Shown here piece after piece: positions 54,009 to 63,222 of a DNA stretch of 64,000 nucleotides. The DNA is taken from contig NZ_CP071872.1 of NCBI RefSeq assembly GCF_022647665.1, forward strand, positions 4,092,001 through 4,156,000, in the 5' to 3' direction. This DNA is from Streptomyces formicae. GTDB taxonomy: Bacteria > Actinomycetota > Actinomycetes > Streptomycetales > Streptomycetaceae. A program made the position numbers and the translations under genes. Numbering within the stretch: the first letter of the stretch is position 1; every line of letters starts with the position of its first letter. The notes beneath the pieces are model-generated. The model ran no database searches. It worked only from the letters and a program-made list of their open reading frames with translations, and had not been told where the DNA came from.

Positions 54009-54906
54009 GAACCCTTTTCATCCTTGATAGCTGCAGGTCAGCAGGGTGTGGATGGCTTTGGTGATCCGGCTGAGGCGGTTGGTGGAGCATCGGGCTCGGC
54101 GCGTGATGTGCCAGGACTTCAGCTGTGCGAAGGCCCGTTCGCCGGGTGCTCGTAGTCGGGCGTGGTCCCGGTTGAACTCCTGGTAGTGCGCCGGCTGGAT
54201 TCGGTGGTGGTAGTAGGGGGTGCGGACGGTGGCGCCGGCTCCCTGGTACGCCCGGTCGGCCAGGACGAGGATCTGTCTGGTCAGGCAGGCTTGGACGATG
54301 CCGTGGGCGCGGGCCGCGGTCAGGTCGTGGGTCCGGCCCGGCAGGGCGGGTGAGAACCACAGGGGTGTCCCGTCCGGACTGGCGATGACCTGCACGTTCA
54401 TCCCGTGCCGGCGGTGTTTCATGGAGTAGTACGGCTCGTCCGTGGCGATACGGTCGGTGCCGACGAGGGTGCCGTCAACGATGACGAAGTCGCCCTCACC
54501 CAGCCCGACGAGTGCCTCGCGCAAGCCGGGAGCCCACGCTGCAAGGACATCGAGGGTCTCGTCGACATAGCGCCATGCCGTGGTCGTGGAGACACCGAAA
54601 CCTGCCGCGAGCTGCGGAAACGTCTCGTTCTTCCGCAGATGCGCAAGAGCCAGGAGAGCCTGCTTGAAACAACCCAGGCGCCGCCAGGGCGAGTTCAGCT
54701 CGCGTCGGCGTTCGTAGATTAACCACGAGACATGCTCGACGAGCTCGTGCGGGACGTCGAGCGTGGAAGAATACGGAACCAACAGGGCCCCTCGGACGCC
54801 GGTGTGTTGAGTGAAGTCACCACGCCAACGACGAGGGGCCCTGCCACGTCACCAACCCGTCTGACCAGCACGATTCACCCTGCCAGAGGCAGGATGAAAA
54901 GGGTTC
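54009..54906 (-). mobile_element. ISa copy 2, complete, tandem with copy 1
   Basis: 898 bp, identical ends. Separated from copy 1 by only ACT (54006-54008) and followed by AGT (54907-54909), after which ISb copy 2 begins. The left and right flanks do not match, so this copy was not left by one simple insertion or was later rearranged. Confidence 0.92.
54018..54782 (-). CDS. ISa transposase (IS5 family), copy 2
   Basis: Same 254-aa product as the copy at 53117, with all catalytic residues (DGT, DRAYQGAG, GERAFAQLK). One silent nucleotide difference near 54587 (ACG instead of ACA for Thr). Head-to-tail tandem arrangement with copy 1 could give read-through of both genes. Confidence 0.93.
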   Translation of the reverse strand: MVPYSSTLDVPHELVEHVSWLIYERRRELNSPWRRLGCFKQALLALAHLRKNETFPQLAAGFGVSTTTAWRYVDETLDVLAAWAPGLREALVGLGEGDFVIVDGTLVGTDRIATDEPYYSMKHRRHGMNVQVIASPDGTPLWFSPALPGRTHDLTAARAHGIVQACLTRQILVLADRAYQGAGATVRTPYYHHRIQPAHYQEFNRDHARLRAPGERAFAQLKSWHITRRARCSTNRLSRITKAIHTLLTCSYQG

Positions 54907-54909
54907 AGT

Positions 54910-55793
54910 GAGCGTTTTCAGCGTGGCCACTGATCGAGTGACGGTGGTGACGTGGTTCGTGGTGCGCAACGGACAGGGCTCCCGTGCCGTTGAGAGAGGT
55001 GTTCGACGTCTCAACTCACCAGCACAGGAGCCCTGTTGGTTCCGTATCCTGCCGTACTCGACCTCCCGCACGCCTTGGTCGAGTGGGTCACGATGCTTAT
55101 CGTCACCCGTGAGGGTGAACGGCGGTGCAAACTCCCGCCGCACCGGCGCGCGCTCGTCGCACTCGTGTACCTGCGCCGCCACGACACCCTTACGGGGATC
55201 GCCGCGGCCTTCGGGATATCCGTCGGCACCGCCCACGCCTACGTCACCACCGTCACCGGCCTGCTCGCCGACCGCGCCCCGGGCCTCCTGAAGACACTGC
55301 GCGAATTCGATCCCGACTTCGTCCTGCTGGACGGAACCCTCGCCGAGTGCGACCGCGTCGGCGACAGCCGCGCCGACTACTCGGCCAAACACCGCCGCCA
55401 CGGCGTGAACGTCCAGGTCGTCACCGATCCCGCCGGCGAGATTCTGTGGATCTCGCCCACGCTGCCGGGCCGCAACCACGACCTGACCGCGGCCCGCACC
55501 CACCGCATCATCCGAATCTGCGAACGCCAGGGCGTCCCCGTCCTCGCCGACCGCGCCTACACCGGTGCCGGTCCCCACGTCACCACCGGCCTCAGACGTC
55601 CGCCCGGCGGAGAACTCACCGCCACCCAGCGCACCGTCAACCGAGCCCTCGCCCAGGCCCGAGCTCCCGTCGAACGCGGCATGGCCCGGCTGAAATCCTG
55701 GCAGATCTTCCGCAGATCCCGCATCAGCCCCAACCGCATGACCGTCATCGCGAAAGCGGTCCTCACCCTGGAGAGGCAACGCTGAAAACGCTC
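54910..55793 (+). mobile_element. ISb copy 2, complete
   Basis: 884 bp with inverted ends GAGCGTTTTCAGCGT, preceded by AGT (shared with the right flank of ISa copy 2) and followed by ACT at 55794-55796. One intact transposase. Confidence 0.9.
55036..55785 (+). CDS. ISb transposase (IS5 family), copy 2
   Basis: The 249-aa protein is nearly identical to that of ISb copy 1 (a few substitutions, for example GEILW for GDVLW and PHVTT for PWVST). Full HTH and DDE parts, FVLLDGTLAECD, VLADRAYTGAG and PVERGMARLKSW. Intact and probably functional. Confidence 0.92.
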   Translation: MVPYPAVLDLPHALVEWVTMLIVTREGERRCKLPPHRRALVALVYLRRHDTLTGIAAAFGISVGTAHAYVTTVTGLLADRAPGLLKTLREFDPDFVLLDGTLAECDRVGDSRADYSAKHRRHGVNVQVVTDPAGEILWISPTLPGRNHDLTAARTHRIIRICERQGVPVLADRAYTGAGPHVTTGLRRPPGGELTATQRTVNRALAQARAPVERGMARLKSWQIFRRSRISPNRMTVIAKAVLTLERQR

Positions 55794-55796
55794 ACT

Positions 55797-57090
55797 GAGC
55801 CGGTGGTGAATCACGGAACGCTCGCCAGACGGCATGCCAACGATGCGCGATCAACAGGCCCAGCGTCGGCAGCCCTTCGGGTTGCCGGTCCGGCGCCGGT
55901 GGGCGGCCGGCAGTCAGACGAGGAACCCGGGACGCGGTGGCGTGGGACGTCGAGCGCGGCAGCGTAGGTGATCAATATGAAGCCTCTGGTTGCCGCGGAC
56001 ATGATCTTGCAGTGAAACCTGTCCCACCAGAGACTCCGCGTGCGTCGGCAACCGCAAGCGCCAGCCGCCGCCAGACCGACGGACGTCCACGGCCGGTACT
56101 CCGTGCGGCGCCGCAGAGGCAAGAAGGAAGCGGAGACTCGGGCCGGGTTCCCGCACTGCCGCGAATGCGGTATTTGACACAGAGCGAAGCCATGTCACTC
56201 TATATTCGTAGATGGGCAGCGCTGTTGCCGGGACGGCGAGGCGGATTCTCTGTCTGAGTCGCCCCTGTCGCCCTCCTGCAAGGGAAGACGGTCAGCCGGT
56301 CGTTCGGCGCCCGCGGGGGCCGGCGCGCGCGGTACCGGCTATTCGAAGCGGTACTCTTCGGCTCCAGTGGCCCCCCGGGGAGCGAGACCGGGCGGAACTC
56401 ACACCGACGCAGCCGGTGTTGACACGGCCGGGCACCGCGGCCGTCCACTCCTGTCGATGTTCCCGCTGACCAGCCCAGCGCCGCGAGAAGCCACGTCTTT
56501 GGGCGCCGAGTGCGGGAACTCCACGGGTTGCCGGGGCGGTGGGCCGTTGACGTCACTTCGCCGACCGGGGTTCACACCGGCACGGCATGCGGGGGATCGT
56601 GCCGCAGATGAATCAGCGTGGCCACCAGCCGGCCGGCGAAGACGAACCGATGCCGGGCACCGGCTCCCGCAGCTCGCCTCCTCACACCGCCTCGCGCCGC
56701 CTTCGACACCCTTCGGGCGGGATCGACACCCTTCGGCGCCGACTTGCCAGGGCCGCGCCAACTCCTCGATCAGGCAGGCGAGATGACGCCGGAAGATCCC
56801 CGTGAACAGCCGAGCGCCAGAGCCGCCCGATTCGCCGTGATCGCCACGCGCAGTTCATGCCACCCACCAGCAACGACGCCGCAACAGCCCTCACCGCTCA
56901 CACGCACCAACGCGTAAGACCGCTGGGCCTCCACGACATCTTCCGCGGCGCTCGGCCCGTACGGCCCACCCGCCCCCGAAGGAGACCACGGCACGCTGAC
57001 GTCAGCCGGCCGCCGTCTCATACCCGCCAAGCCACGCGACTTCCTGCCGCGTGGCTCGTCATGGATATGTATCCCAAATATGGAGAAGTA
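55797..57090. other. 1.3-kb stretch without supported gene; IS5 N-terminal scrap
   Basis: Near 55918-56035 the minus strand reads ITYAAALDVPRHRVPG, the start of another IS5-type transposase, and GAAGCCTCTGGT nearby resembles sequence preceding the ISc transposase. The rest (56.0-57.05 kb) has only short, Arg/Pro-rich frames and two GACACCCTTCGG repeats near 56706 and 56730. Probably eroded DNA. A promoter for the LPMO-like gene may lie at the right end. Confidence 0.4.
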
Positions 57091-57726
57091 ATGGTTCGCA
57101 GATTGGGAGATTCGATCTCCAGCAATCCCGAGTGCCCCGACCCCAGCGTCTTCTACCACGGGTTCGTGACGATATCCCGGGCCGCGCTCTTGTTCAAAGA
57201 ACAATGGCCAGTCCAGTCTTTGGAGGCAGGGAAATTTTTCCCAGAAACCGCCTCAGGGCTCACAGATAGCTTCGCGCCCGACGATCTCAAGAATGCCAAA
57301 CCGCCCGCCGACGGGAAGATCGCGAGTGCCGGATATACAGAAGGAAATGCCCCCGCACTCGACGGGACGAAGGACCCTCAAGGAAATGACTGGAAGAAGC
57401 AGCCGGTCTCCTCGGGTTCCGCCCTGGTGATCACGTGGAAGTTCACGGCGGGCCACGCTACGCGCCGCTATAACTACTTCATGACCAAGCCCGACTGGGA
57501 TCCGACGAAGCCTCTGGCCCGGGCGCAGTTCGAAACCAAGCCATTCCATTCGGTACAGAGGTCCGAGCGGCCCTACTGGGATCACCCAGAGCTCAATCCG
57601 TCGGGCCCGGTCGACCACACGGTGACGCTGCCATCTCGCAACGGGTACCATGTTCTTCTCGGCGTGTGGGAGGTCGCCAACACAGGAAACGCCTTCTACC
57701 AGGTAGTTGACCTGGACTTCATCTGA
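57091..57726 (+). CDS. AA10 lytic polysaccharide monooxygenase-like protein, no signal peptide
   Basis: From ATG 57091 (after GGAGAAG) the product is 211 aa; ATG 57061 is an alternative. The sequence follows GbpA/CBP21-type AA10 enzymes: HGFVTISRAAL (His23), DGKIASAG (near 74), WKFTAGHATRRYNYFMTKPDWDPTKPLARAQFE (His122, near 116-148) and GYHVLLGVWEVANTGNAFYQVVDLDF at the end. Such enzymes cleave chitin or cellulose with a copper held by the N-terminal His and a second His. Here about 22 residues precede His23, they are not a Sec signal, and the usual disulfide cysteines are absent (one Cys only, Cys15). So either an unusual export route or a non-catalytic binding role. Next gene 420 bp on. 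Confidence 0.82.
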   Translation: MVRRLGDSISSNPECPDPSVFYHGFVTISRAALLFKEQWPVQSLEAGKFFPETASGLTDSFAPDDLKNAKPPADGKIASAGYTEGNAPALDGTKDPQGNDWKKQPVSSGSALVITWKFTAGHATRRYNYFMTKPDWDPTKPLARAQFETKPFHSVQRSERPYWDHPELNPSGPVDHTVTLPSRNGYHVLLGVWEVANTGNAFYQVVDLDFI

Positions 57727-57783
57727 CAGTCTCCCTACCGAGTCCAGAAATGTTCACGGGCTCGGCCTTCTTGATCAGCAAAG

Positions 57784-57842
57784 CGGCCCTGCCCGGTACT
57801 CAGAATTCTGCGAAGATGCCAGATCTGTACCGGGCAGGGCCG
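57784..57842. terminator. 15-bp-stem hairpin after the LPMO-like gene
   Basis: CGGCCCTGCCCGGTA (57784-57798) pairs perfectly with 57828-57842. The 29-nt loop itself contains the palindrome CAGAATTCTG. No U-tract follows, so it may be a factor-assisted or bidirectional terminator or another structured site. Confidence 0.6.
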
Positions 57843-58149
57843 TTGCGCTGGAACGTTCCGACAAGGCTGCGGACTCTTCGCCCGTGTGCTGGTTGCTCAT
57901 GAGAACCGCTCGGGGTCCGGTGGAGGTGATGTGCCCCGAGTTGAGTGGGGTCAGATTGCTGGAGAATCAGCCCAACTCCTCTCACTGAACCTCCACGGGA
58001 CGTTCCATCTCTTCCCGCCGACCCACCTCGCCTTTTCGTGCCCAGCGGCTGAATCCGGCTCCCCGGCCACCAGTCGCGCACGTGCAGAGGCACAGGTCTG
58101 GGCCCGTCAGGGCAGCCGCAGGTACCACGCAATGCAAGGAGAATCAATC

Positions 58150-58590
58150 ATGGGTGGACTTGTCGTCATCACCGGGGATACGGTGACCATTACTCCACCC
58201 AACGATCCACCGGCGATATATGTGTTGACCTCTCCTACTCCGCTGCCGATTTCAGGATCAAGCCATAATATCAAGGTTCGAGGCGGAGCTGCCTGCCTGC
58301 CTAGCGACGTCGAGAAACTCACAGCGAATTTCACGTACACTTCTGAATCCTATGTGGGAGGAACCGGAACGGTCACCCTGAAGCTCAAGGACGGGAACAA
58401 GACGAAAAAGACCAAGAACGGCCAGCCACTCGTCATCAACGGCGCTACCTTCGATGCGAAGTTCACTTTTGCGGTGCCTGCGAATGATCCACAAAAGGGA
58501 CCGGATCCGAACCGGTCAAGTGGTTCATCCAAAATGGGAACGGCTGCCTTCACTTCACCGACGAAGAACACCTTCTTCCGGGCAGGGTGA
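58150..58590 (+). CDS. Small beta-rich protein of unknown function
   Basis: ATG 58150 follows AAGGAG at a good distance. The 146-aa product is rich in Thr, Lys and beta-formers (VVITGDTVTITPPNDPPAIYVL, ANFTYTSESYVGGTGTVTLKL, ATFDAKFTFAVPAND). No signal peptide, no membrane segment, one Cys. The even beta pattern suggests a single Ig-like or jelly-roll domain. Placed after the LPMO-like gene in the same direction and possibly of the same system. Family not recognised. Confidence 0.65.
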   Translation: MGGLVVITGDTVTITPPNDPPAIYVLTSPTPLPISGSSHNIKVRGGAACLPSDVEKLTANFTYTSESYVGGTGTVTLKLKDGNKTKKTKNGQPLVINGATFDAKFTFAVPANDPQKGPDPNRSSGSSKMGTAAFTSPTKNTFFRAG

Positions 58591-58699
58591 CCCCAAGTCC
58601 CCGATCCCTGCGACACGACCTGACGCCTGCCATTGCGAGAGTCGGACGCCACCGTTTGCTGTACACACCTCGCCCAGGGCGGACCCAACAGAAACACGA

Positions 58700-60020
58700 G
58701 TAGTGACAGCTCGCCGGGGACACCGGCGGGGCAAACCGCTCAATCCGAGGCCGCGAGGACGGCCGAGCTGGTGCCGTCGCAGGCAGTGGATGACCGGCTG
58801 ATCGACGAGTTGGTGACCCGGGCCCAGGCTGAGGGCCTGCAGTTGACTGGCGAGGGCGGGCTGCTGCAGCAGCTGACCAAGCGGCTGCTGGAGTCTGCTC
58901 TCGAGGACGAGATCACCGACCACCTCGGCTATGACAAGCACGATCCGTCGGGCAAGAACGGCGGCAACTCCCGCAACGGCAAACGCTCCAAGACAGTGCT
59001 GACCGACGTCGGGCCGGTCGGGATAACCGTGCCCCGTGACCGGGACGGCTCCTTCGAACCGAAGATCGTCAAGAAGCGGCAGAAGCGTCTGACCGGCGTG
59101 GACGAGATGGTGATCTCGCTGGCGCGAAGAGGCTGACGACCGGTGAGGTCCGGGCCCATCTCGCGGAGGTCTATGGGGCGGAGGCCTCCCGTCAGACCAT
59201 CTCCACGATCACCGACAAGGTCCTGGACGGCATGGCCGAGTGGCAGAACCGGCCGCTCGACGCCGTCTATCCGGTCGTCTTCATCGACGCCATCCACGTC
59301 AAGATCCGCGACGGCGCGGTCGCCAACCGGCCGGTCTATGTGGCCCTCGCGGTCACCGTCGAGAGCCGGCGGGAGATCCTCGGGCTGTGGGCCGGCGACG
59401 GCGGCGAGGGCGCCAAGCACTGGCTGCACATCCTCACCGAGATCAAGAACCGCGGCGTGGGCGACGTGCTGATGCTGGTCTGCGACGGCCTGAAGGGCCT
59501 GCCCGATGCGGTGGAGACGGTCTGGCCGAGGACGATCGTGCAGACCTGTGTGGTGCACCTGCTGCGGAACTCTTTCCGCTATGCCGCCCGCCAGGACTGG
59601 GACAAGATCGCCAAGCTTCTCAAGCCCGTCTACACGGCGCCGACCGAGGAGGCCGCACTCGAGCGGTTCACCGAGTTCGCTGACGCCTGGGACCGGAAGT
59701 ATCCGGCGATCGTGAAACTGTGGGAGAACGCCTGGGAGGAGTTCACTCCGTTCCTGCGGTTCGACACCGAGATCCGCCGGATCGTCTGCACCACCAATGC
59801 GATCGAGTCGGTCAACGCCCGCATCCGGCGAGCGGTCAAGGCCCGCGGTCACTTCCCCAACGAGCAGGCCGCGTTGAAGTGCGTCTACATGGCGATCATG
59901 TCGCTCGATCCCACCGGCCGAGGCCAGGCCCGCTGAACCATGCGCTGGAAGACCGCTCTGAACGCCCTCGGCATCACCTTCGACGGCCAGGCTCTCAGCA
60001 GCCCGCCAGTAACCCCCAAC
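58700..60020 (+). pseudogene. IS256-family transposase, frameshift plus nonsense
   Basis: Homologous along its length to the intact copy at 2974. The first part (to about 59133) has LTGEGGLLQQLTKRLLESALE and ends ISLARRG-stop, where the intact copy reads SLSAKGLTHGEI, so a base was lost or gained near 59130. The rest is in another frame: VVFIDAIHVKIRDG, LVCDGLKGLPDA, CTTNAIESVNARIR. At 59935 a TGA stands where the intact copy has a Trp codon (KRWTMRW). Inactive. Confidence 0.85.
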
Positions 60021-60329
60021 CACCCCAGTTACACCGCTCGTTTGACAGAACCCCCCTCCCTGCTGCAGCCGATACGGTGGCAGCACGGCCCCCCGCGACG
60101 TCGGCAGATCTGAGTTGAGTCGGACACGCTCTCTTCAAGCCAGGCGCCCGGGGGTCACGCCGACGGCCCGCCCGACACTGCGAATCCAGGACAACCGCAC
60201 GGCCGTCAATCGCGTTCAGAGTCAAGGCGAGCCGCTTCGAACCCCGCCCGGGAGAGCAACTCCCCAAGCGGTAGCAGAAGTACAACACCCAGACCGCGTT
60301 CATCAAGCAGATCACCTTGCGGATCCCGC
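60021..60329. other. Unassigned, IS debris
   Basis: Short frames only. On the minus strand near 60300 GIRKVICLMNAV recalls the IRKVICSTNAI motif of IS256 transposases, so part of this may be another IS256 scrap. Nothing else recognised. Confidence 0.35.
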
Positions 60330-60800
60330 CGCCGAAAGAGAGGAATCGCGTGGCCCGCACCGGGCGGAGCGCCTGACCACAAGTCAGGTGCGGGAGCTGG
60401 GGCGGGTGCTGGGGGATCCGTCCGCTGGTGCGCGGTACCGGTCGGGCTGAGGATCTTTGGGCGGGGGAGCCTGGGCGGGGCGGTGGTGCGGCTGGTGGAG
60501 GTCCTGTCCGGGACCCGCTACACCCGCCAGGGCATCCGCCGGCTGCTCGCCCGCCACCGCCTTGCCCCCGCCCGGGTTCCCGGCCCGTTCCCGGGCGGTG
60601 CAGCGCCGGCGGCGGCTGGGGGGGCGGCGCCCGTCCCAGCCCTCCTGCCGCGGCCCGGGCGGCGGCGCGGGCCGCCGCCTCCGCCGCCCGCACCCATGCC
60701 CTGTCCCAGCTGCGCACGCTCCTCGGGCCGGTCCCGGACCGCAGTTCCGGGCCCCGGCCGGGTCGCCGGAGTGCTGGGACGGGCCACTGAGGGCCGTGCC
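60330..60800 (+). pseudogene. Winged-helix transposase remnant (IS630-like)
   Basis: LTTSQVRELGRVLGDP near 60380 and, in another frame, VVRLVEVLSGTRYTRQGIRRLLARHRLAP near 60490-60560 resemble the N-terminal winged-helix region of IS630-type transposases (VRYT..GI..LL.RHG). The rest is a low-complexity Ala/Arg/Pro sequence. Core domain absent. Confidence 0.4.
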
Positions 60801-61166
60801 GGGCCTGCTCGCCCACCGCGTGCTCTAGCTCACCCTCAAGCACACCGCCCTGACCACTCTGGCCACCCGCACCACCGGCCCTGGCCCCTGGCCACGCCCG
60901 GCAGCGACATCACCGGTTCACACCCAACCCCGCCAGGCGATACCCGCCCCCGCTCACCCTGGACACACCGGTCCCCATCCCTGGCCAGGCACCGGCAGGG
61001 ACACACACCCGGGCACACCCTGCCCTGGCACACACGGCCGCTTACCGCACACAACCCGGCAGCCTGCCGGTCCCGGACCGGCGGGCTGCCCACCGCGCCA
61101 CCGTAGGCGCCAACCGGTGCCCCGCCACCCAGCACCCGCCACCCACCACACCGGAAAGACACAACC
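60801..61166. other. C-rich region upstream of the propeller gene
   Basis: About 360 bp, rich in CACACC and CCGG runs, with no supported gene. GGAAAG near 61151 is the likely ribosome site of the following gene. No clear promoter elements. Confidence 0.35.
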
Positions 61167-62324
61167 ATGCCCGAGCCCCAGCCCATCGTCACCACCGCCA
61201 CCGGCACCGGTGGAGACATCCGCATCATCCTCGAAAGCGGCAAAGTCAGCCCCCCAACCAACCTCGCCGTCGGCGCCGACAGGAAGACCCTGTCCTGGAC
61301 AGCCCCGAGCAGCAGCGCTGCTGACGAGAACATCGCCTACCAACTCACCTACACATCCGCCACCGACTTCCACAAACACGACACAAACTCCCCTGACACC
61401 ACCGCCCTCATACCCCCCGCCCTCCGAGAAGCCAGGTACAACGTCGCCATCCGCACCACCAAGAACGGCAACTTCTCCGACACCTCCACCATCCTCCCCA
61501 TCATCGGGGGCCTCCCCAACTCCGTCGGCTCCGTCAGCGGCGGCTCGAACCTCACCAATGTGACGGTGAACGACAAATGGCTCTACATCACCGACAACAA
61601 CAATAACAGGGTGGTGAGGATAGAAAAGGACGCAAAAACCAACATCACGGCCAATGCCGATTACAACGTCGCCACCGGCCTCAACAACCCCTGGGGCGCG
61701 ACGGTGGACGGCAAATGGCTCTACATCGCTGACACCTATACCAACAGGGTGGTGAAGGTAGAAAAGGACGCAAAAACCAACATCACGGCCAGTACCGCTT
61801 ACGAGGTCACCACCGGCCTCAACAAACCCCGCAGCATAGTGGTGGACGACACATGGCTCTACATCACTGACTACGAAAACGGCAGGGTGGTGAGGATAGA
61901 TAAGGACGCAAAAAACATCAGCGTCACGGGCAGCGATTACAACGTCGCCACCGGCCTCAAAAACCCATGGGGTTTGGCGGTGGACGGCAAATGGCTCTAC
62001 ATCACTAGCGACTACAACAGGGTGGTGAGGGTAGAAAAGGACGCAAAAACCAACATCACGGGCAGCGATTACAACGTCGCCACCGGCCTCAAAAACCCAT
62101 CGGGTTTGGCGGTGGACGGCAAATGGCTCTACATCGCTGAAACCAGCAACAACAGGGTGGTGAGGGTAGAAAAGGACGGAAAAAACATCAGCGTCACGGC
62201 AAGCGACGTGTTTTCCACGGACCTCTCATATCCCGGGGGTGTGGTGGTGGACAGCACGTGGCTCTACATCAGCTCGCCCTCAGAGCTCAAGCGGTTCCCC
62301 TTGGGCTGGGCTAAGGCGAACTGA
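61167..62324 (+). CDS. FN3 domain plus NHL-type beta-propeller protein
   Basis: The 385-aa product starts at ATG 61167 and lacks a signal peptide. An FN3-like domain occupies about residues 27-110 (PPTNLAVGADRKTLSWTAP, YNVAIRTTKNGNFS). From about 118 to 380 it has six propeller-type repeats of 40-43 residues with the core NRVVRVEKDAKT, YNVATGLKNPWG and VDGKWLYIT/A. Repeat DNA is nearly identical in places, so the repeats were recently duplicated. Six blades suit a closed NHL/YncE-like propeller, typical of ligand or protein binding. Function unknown. An IS3 scrap follows. Confidence 0.8.
   Translation: MPEPQPIVTTATGTGGDIRIILESGKVSPPTNLAVGADRKTLSWTAPSSSAADENIAYQLTYTSATDFHKHDTNSPDTTALIPPALREARYNVAIRTTKNGNFSDTSTILPIIGGLPNSVGSVSGGSNLTNVTVNDKWLYITDNNNNRVVRIEKDAKTNITANADYNVATGLNNPWGATVDGKWLYIADTYTNRVVKVEKDAKTNITASTAYEVTTGLNKPRSIVVDDTWLYITDYENGRVVRIDKDAKNISVTGSDYNVATGLKNPWGLAVDGKWLYITSDYNRVVRVEKDAKTNITGSDYNVATGLKNPSGLAVDGKWLYIAETSNNRVVRVEKDGKNISVTASDVFSTDLSYPGGVVVDSTWLYISSPSELKRFPLGWAKAN
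61570..62200 (+). repeat. Intragenic propeller-blade repeats
   Basis: Units of about 120-130 bp with long shared stretches such as GTGGACGGCAAATGGCTCTAC and AACAGGGTGGTGAGG recur at about 61573, 61704, 61845, 61978 and 62110 within the propeller gene. High DNA identity implies recent slippage or gene-conversion. Confidence 0.75.
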
Positions 62325-62459
62325 TAGGGGTGCGACCTGAATGTTCCTGCTCATACGGCTGAGTGGTCATTGCTGCTGAGGGCTGGGTTGGTAGGGGTGG
62401 GCGGGACGTGCAGGCTGTCGGTGTCGTAGTCGCCGAAGCGCAGGACGCTGGTGCGGCGG

Positions 62460-62623
62460 TGGGGGCTGAGCACCGCCAGGTCAAGCGCTGGAGAACATGG
62501 CTGGAGCTGGCCAGCACCCTCCTTGAGTACCTGGAGATCTTCCACAACCGCCAACGCCGTCGCTCCGTGCTCGGCATGCTCACACCGACCGAGTACGAAC
62601 CACAAACCGTCCAAGTAGCCTGA
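62460..62623 (+). pseudogene. IS3-family orfB C-terminal scrap
   Basis: RWRTWLELASTLLEYLEIFHNRQRRRSVLGMLTPTEYE is the standard end of an IS3-type transposase (shown in part). No upstream transposase sequence is attached. Confidence 0.7.
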
Positions 62624-63057
62624 AACCGGCGAGCCGATTCCGCGACACCCGGGGCACATCGCCCCCACCAACCCGGAGCAGTTCATTCCGCACCGAGTAG
62701 CGTGTTGATGCCGGGCAGGCTGCTGCTCGCCCCCTCACATGCGGACAGATACGACCCCGGGCTCGACGAGACGTCGAACTCACCGATCGCCGCGACGGCC
62801 ATCACCTTGTCACGCGGCGTCGACCTGGGCGGTCAGCGCCCCCGTGCAGGGCTTCAGCAGCAGTCATGGCGCAATGGGCCGCACCTCGTCCTGGCACGGC
62901 GGATGACAGCCGCAGCTGACGCTTGATCAGCAGCAGACCGGACTCTCGGTTGTCAGCCGCAGTCCGCTCTCGAGCGGAAGGATCCCCCCAGCGTCGTCGA
63001 CGCGGAGCCGGTTATCAGGGCCAGTTCGATCGGCGGTCAGATCCGTTCGGCTCGTGG
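62624..63057. other. Unassigned stretch
   Basis: About 430 bp with only short frames. None has a recognisable domain or a convincing ribosome site. Confidence 0.3.
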
Positions 63058-63219
63058 TCAAGGTCCGCACATCGACTGGGGCACGTCACGGATCCGCAGC
63101 AGTGCCATGCCCGACACACGGCGCCACGCGTACACCGCGAGTCCCGTCATCCACGCGATGGGCCGGCCGAGCAGGGCGGAGAGCAGGATGGCGCCGCCCT
63201 GGTTGCGGTCGAGGGACAC
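63058..63219 (-). pseudogene. C-terminal fragment cut off by ISa copy 3
   Basis: The minus strand encodes VSLDRNQGGAILLSALLGRP and AWMTGLAVYAWRRVSGMALL before a TGA at 63058. It has a hydrophobic segment and sensible Streptomyces codon use, so it looks like the last 53 codons of a membrane-associated protein truncated by the IS. Family not recognised. Confidence 0.4.
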
Positions 63220-63222
63220 AGT

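Noticed and set aside
55811..56122. 103-aa minus-strand ORF as a gene
   Set aside because: Only the short ITYAAALDVPRH stretch is meaningful (IS5 transposase start); the rest has no coherent sequence.
61570..62200. Regular 120-130 bp repeats as a CRISPR or non-coding repeat array
   Set aside because: They are in frame and encode beta-propeller blades.
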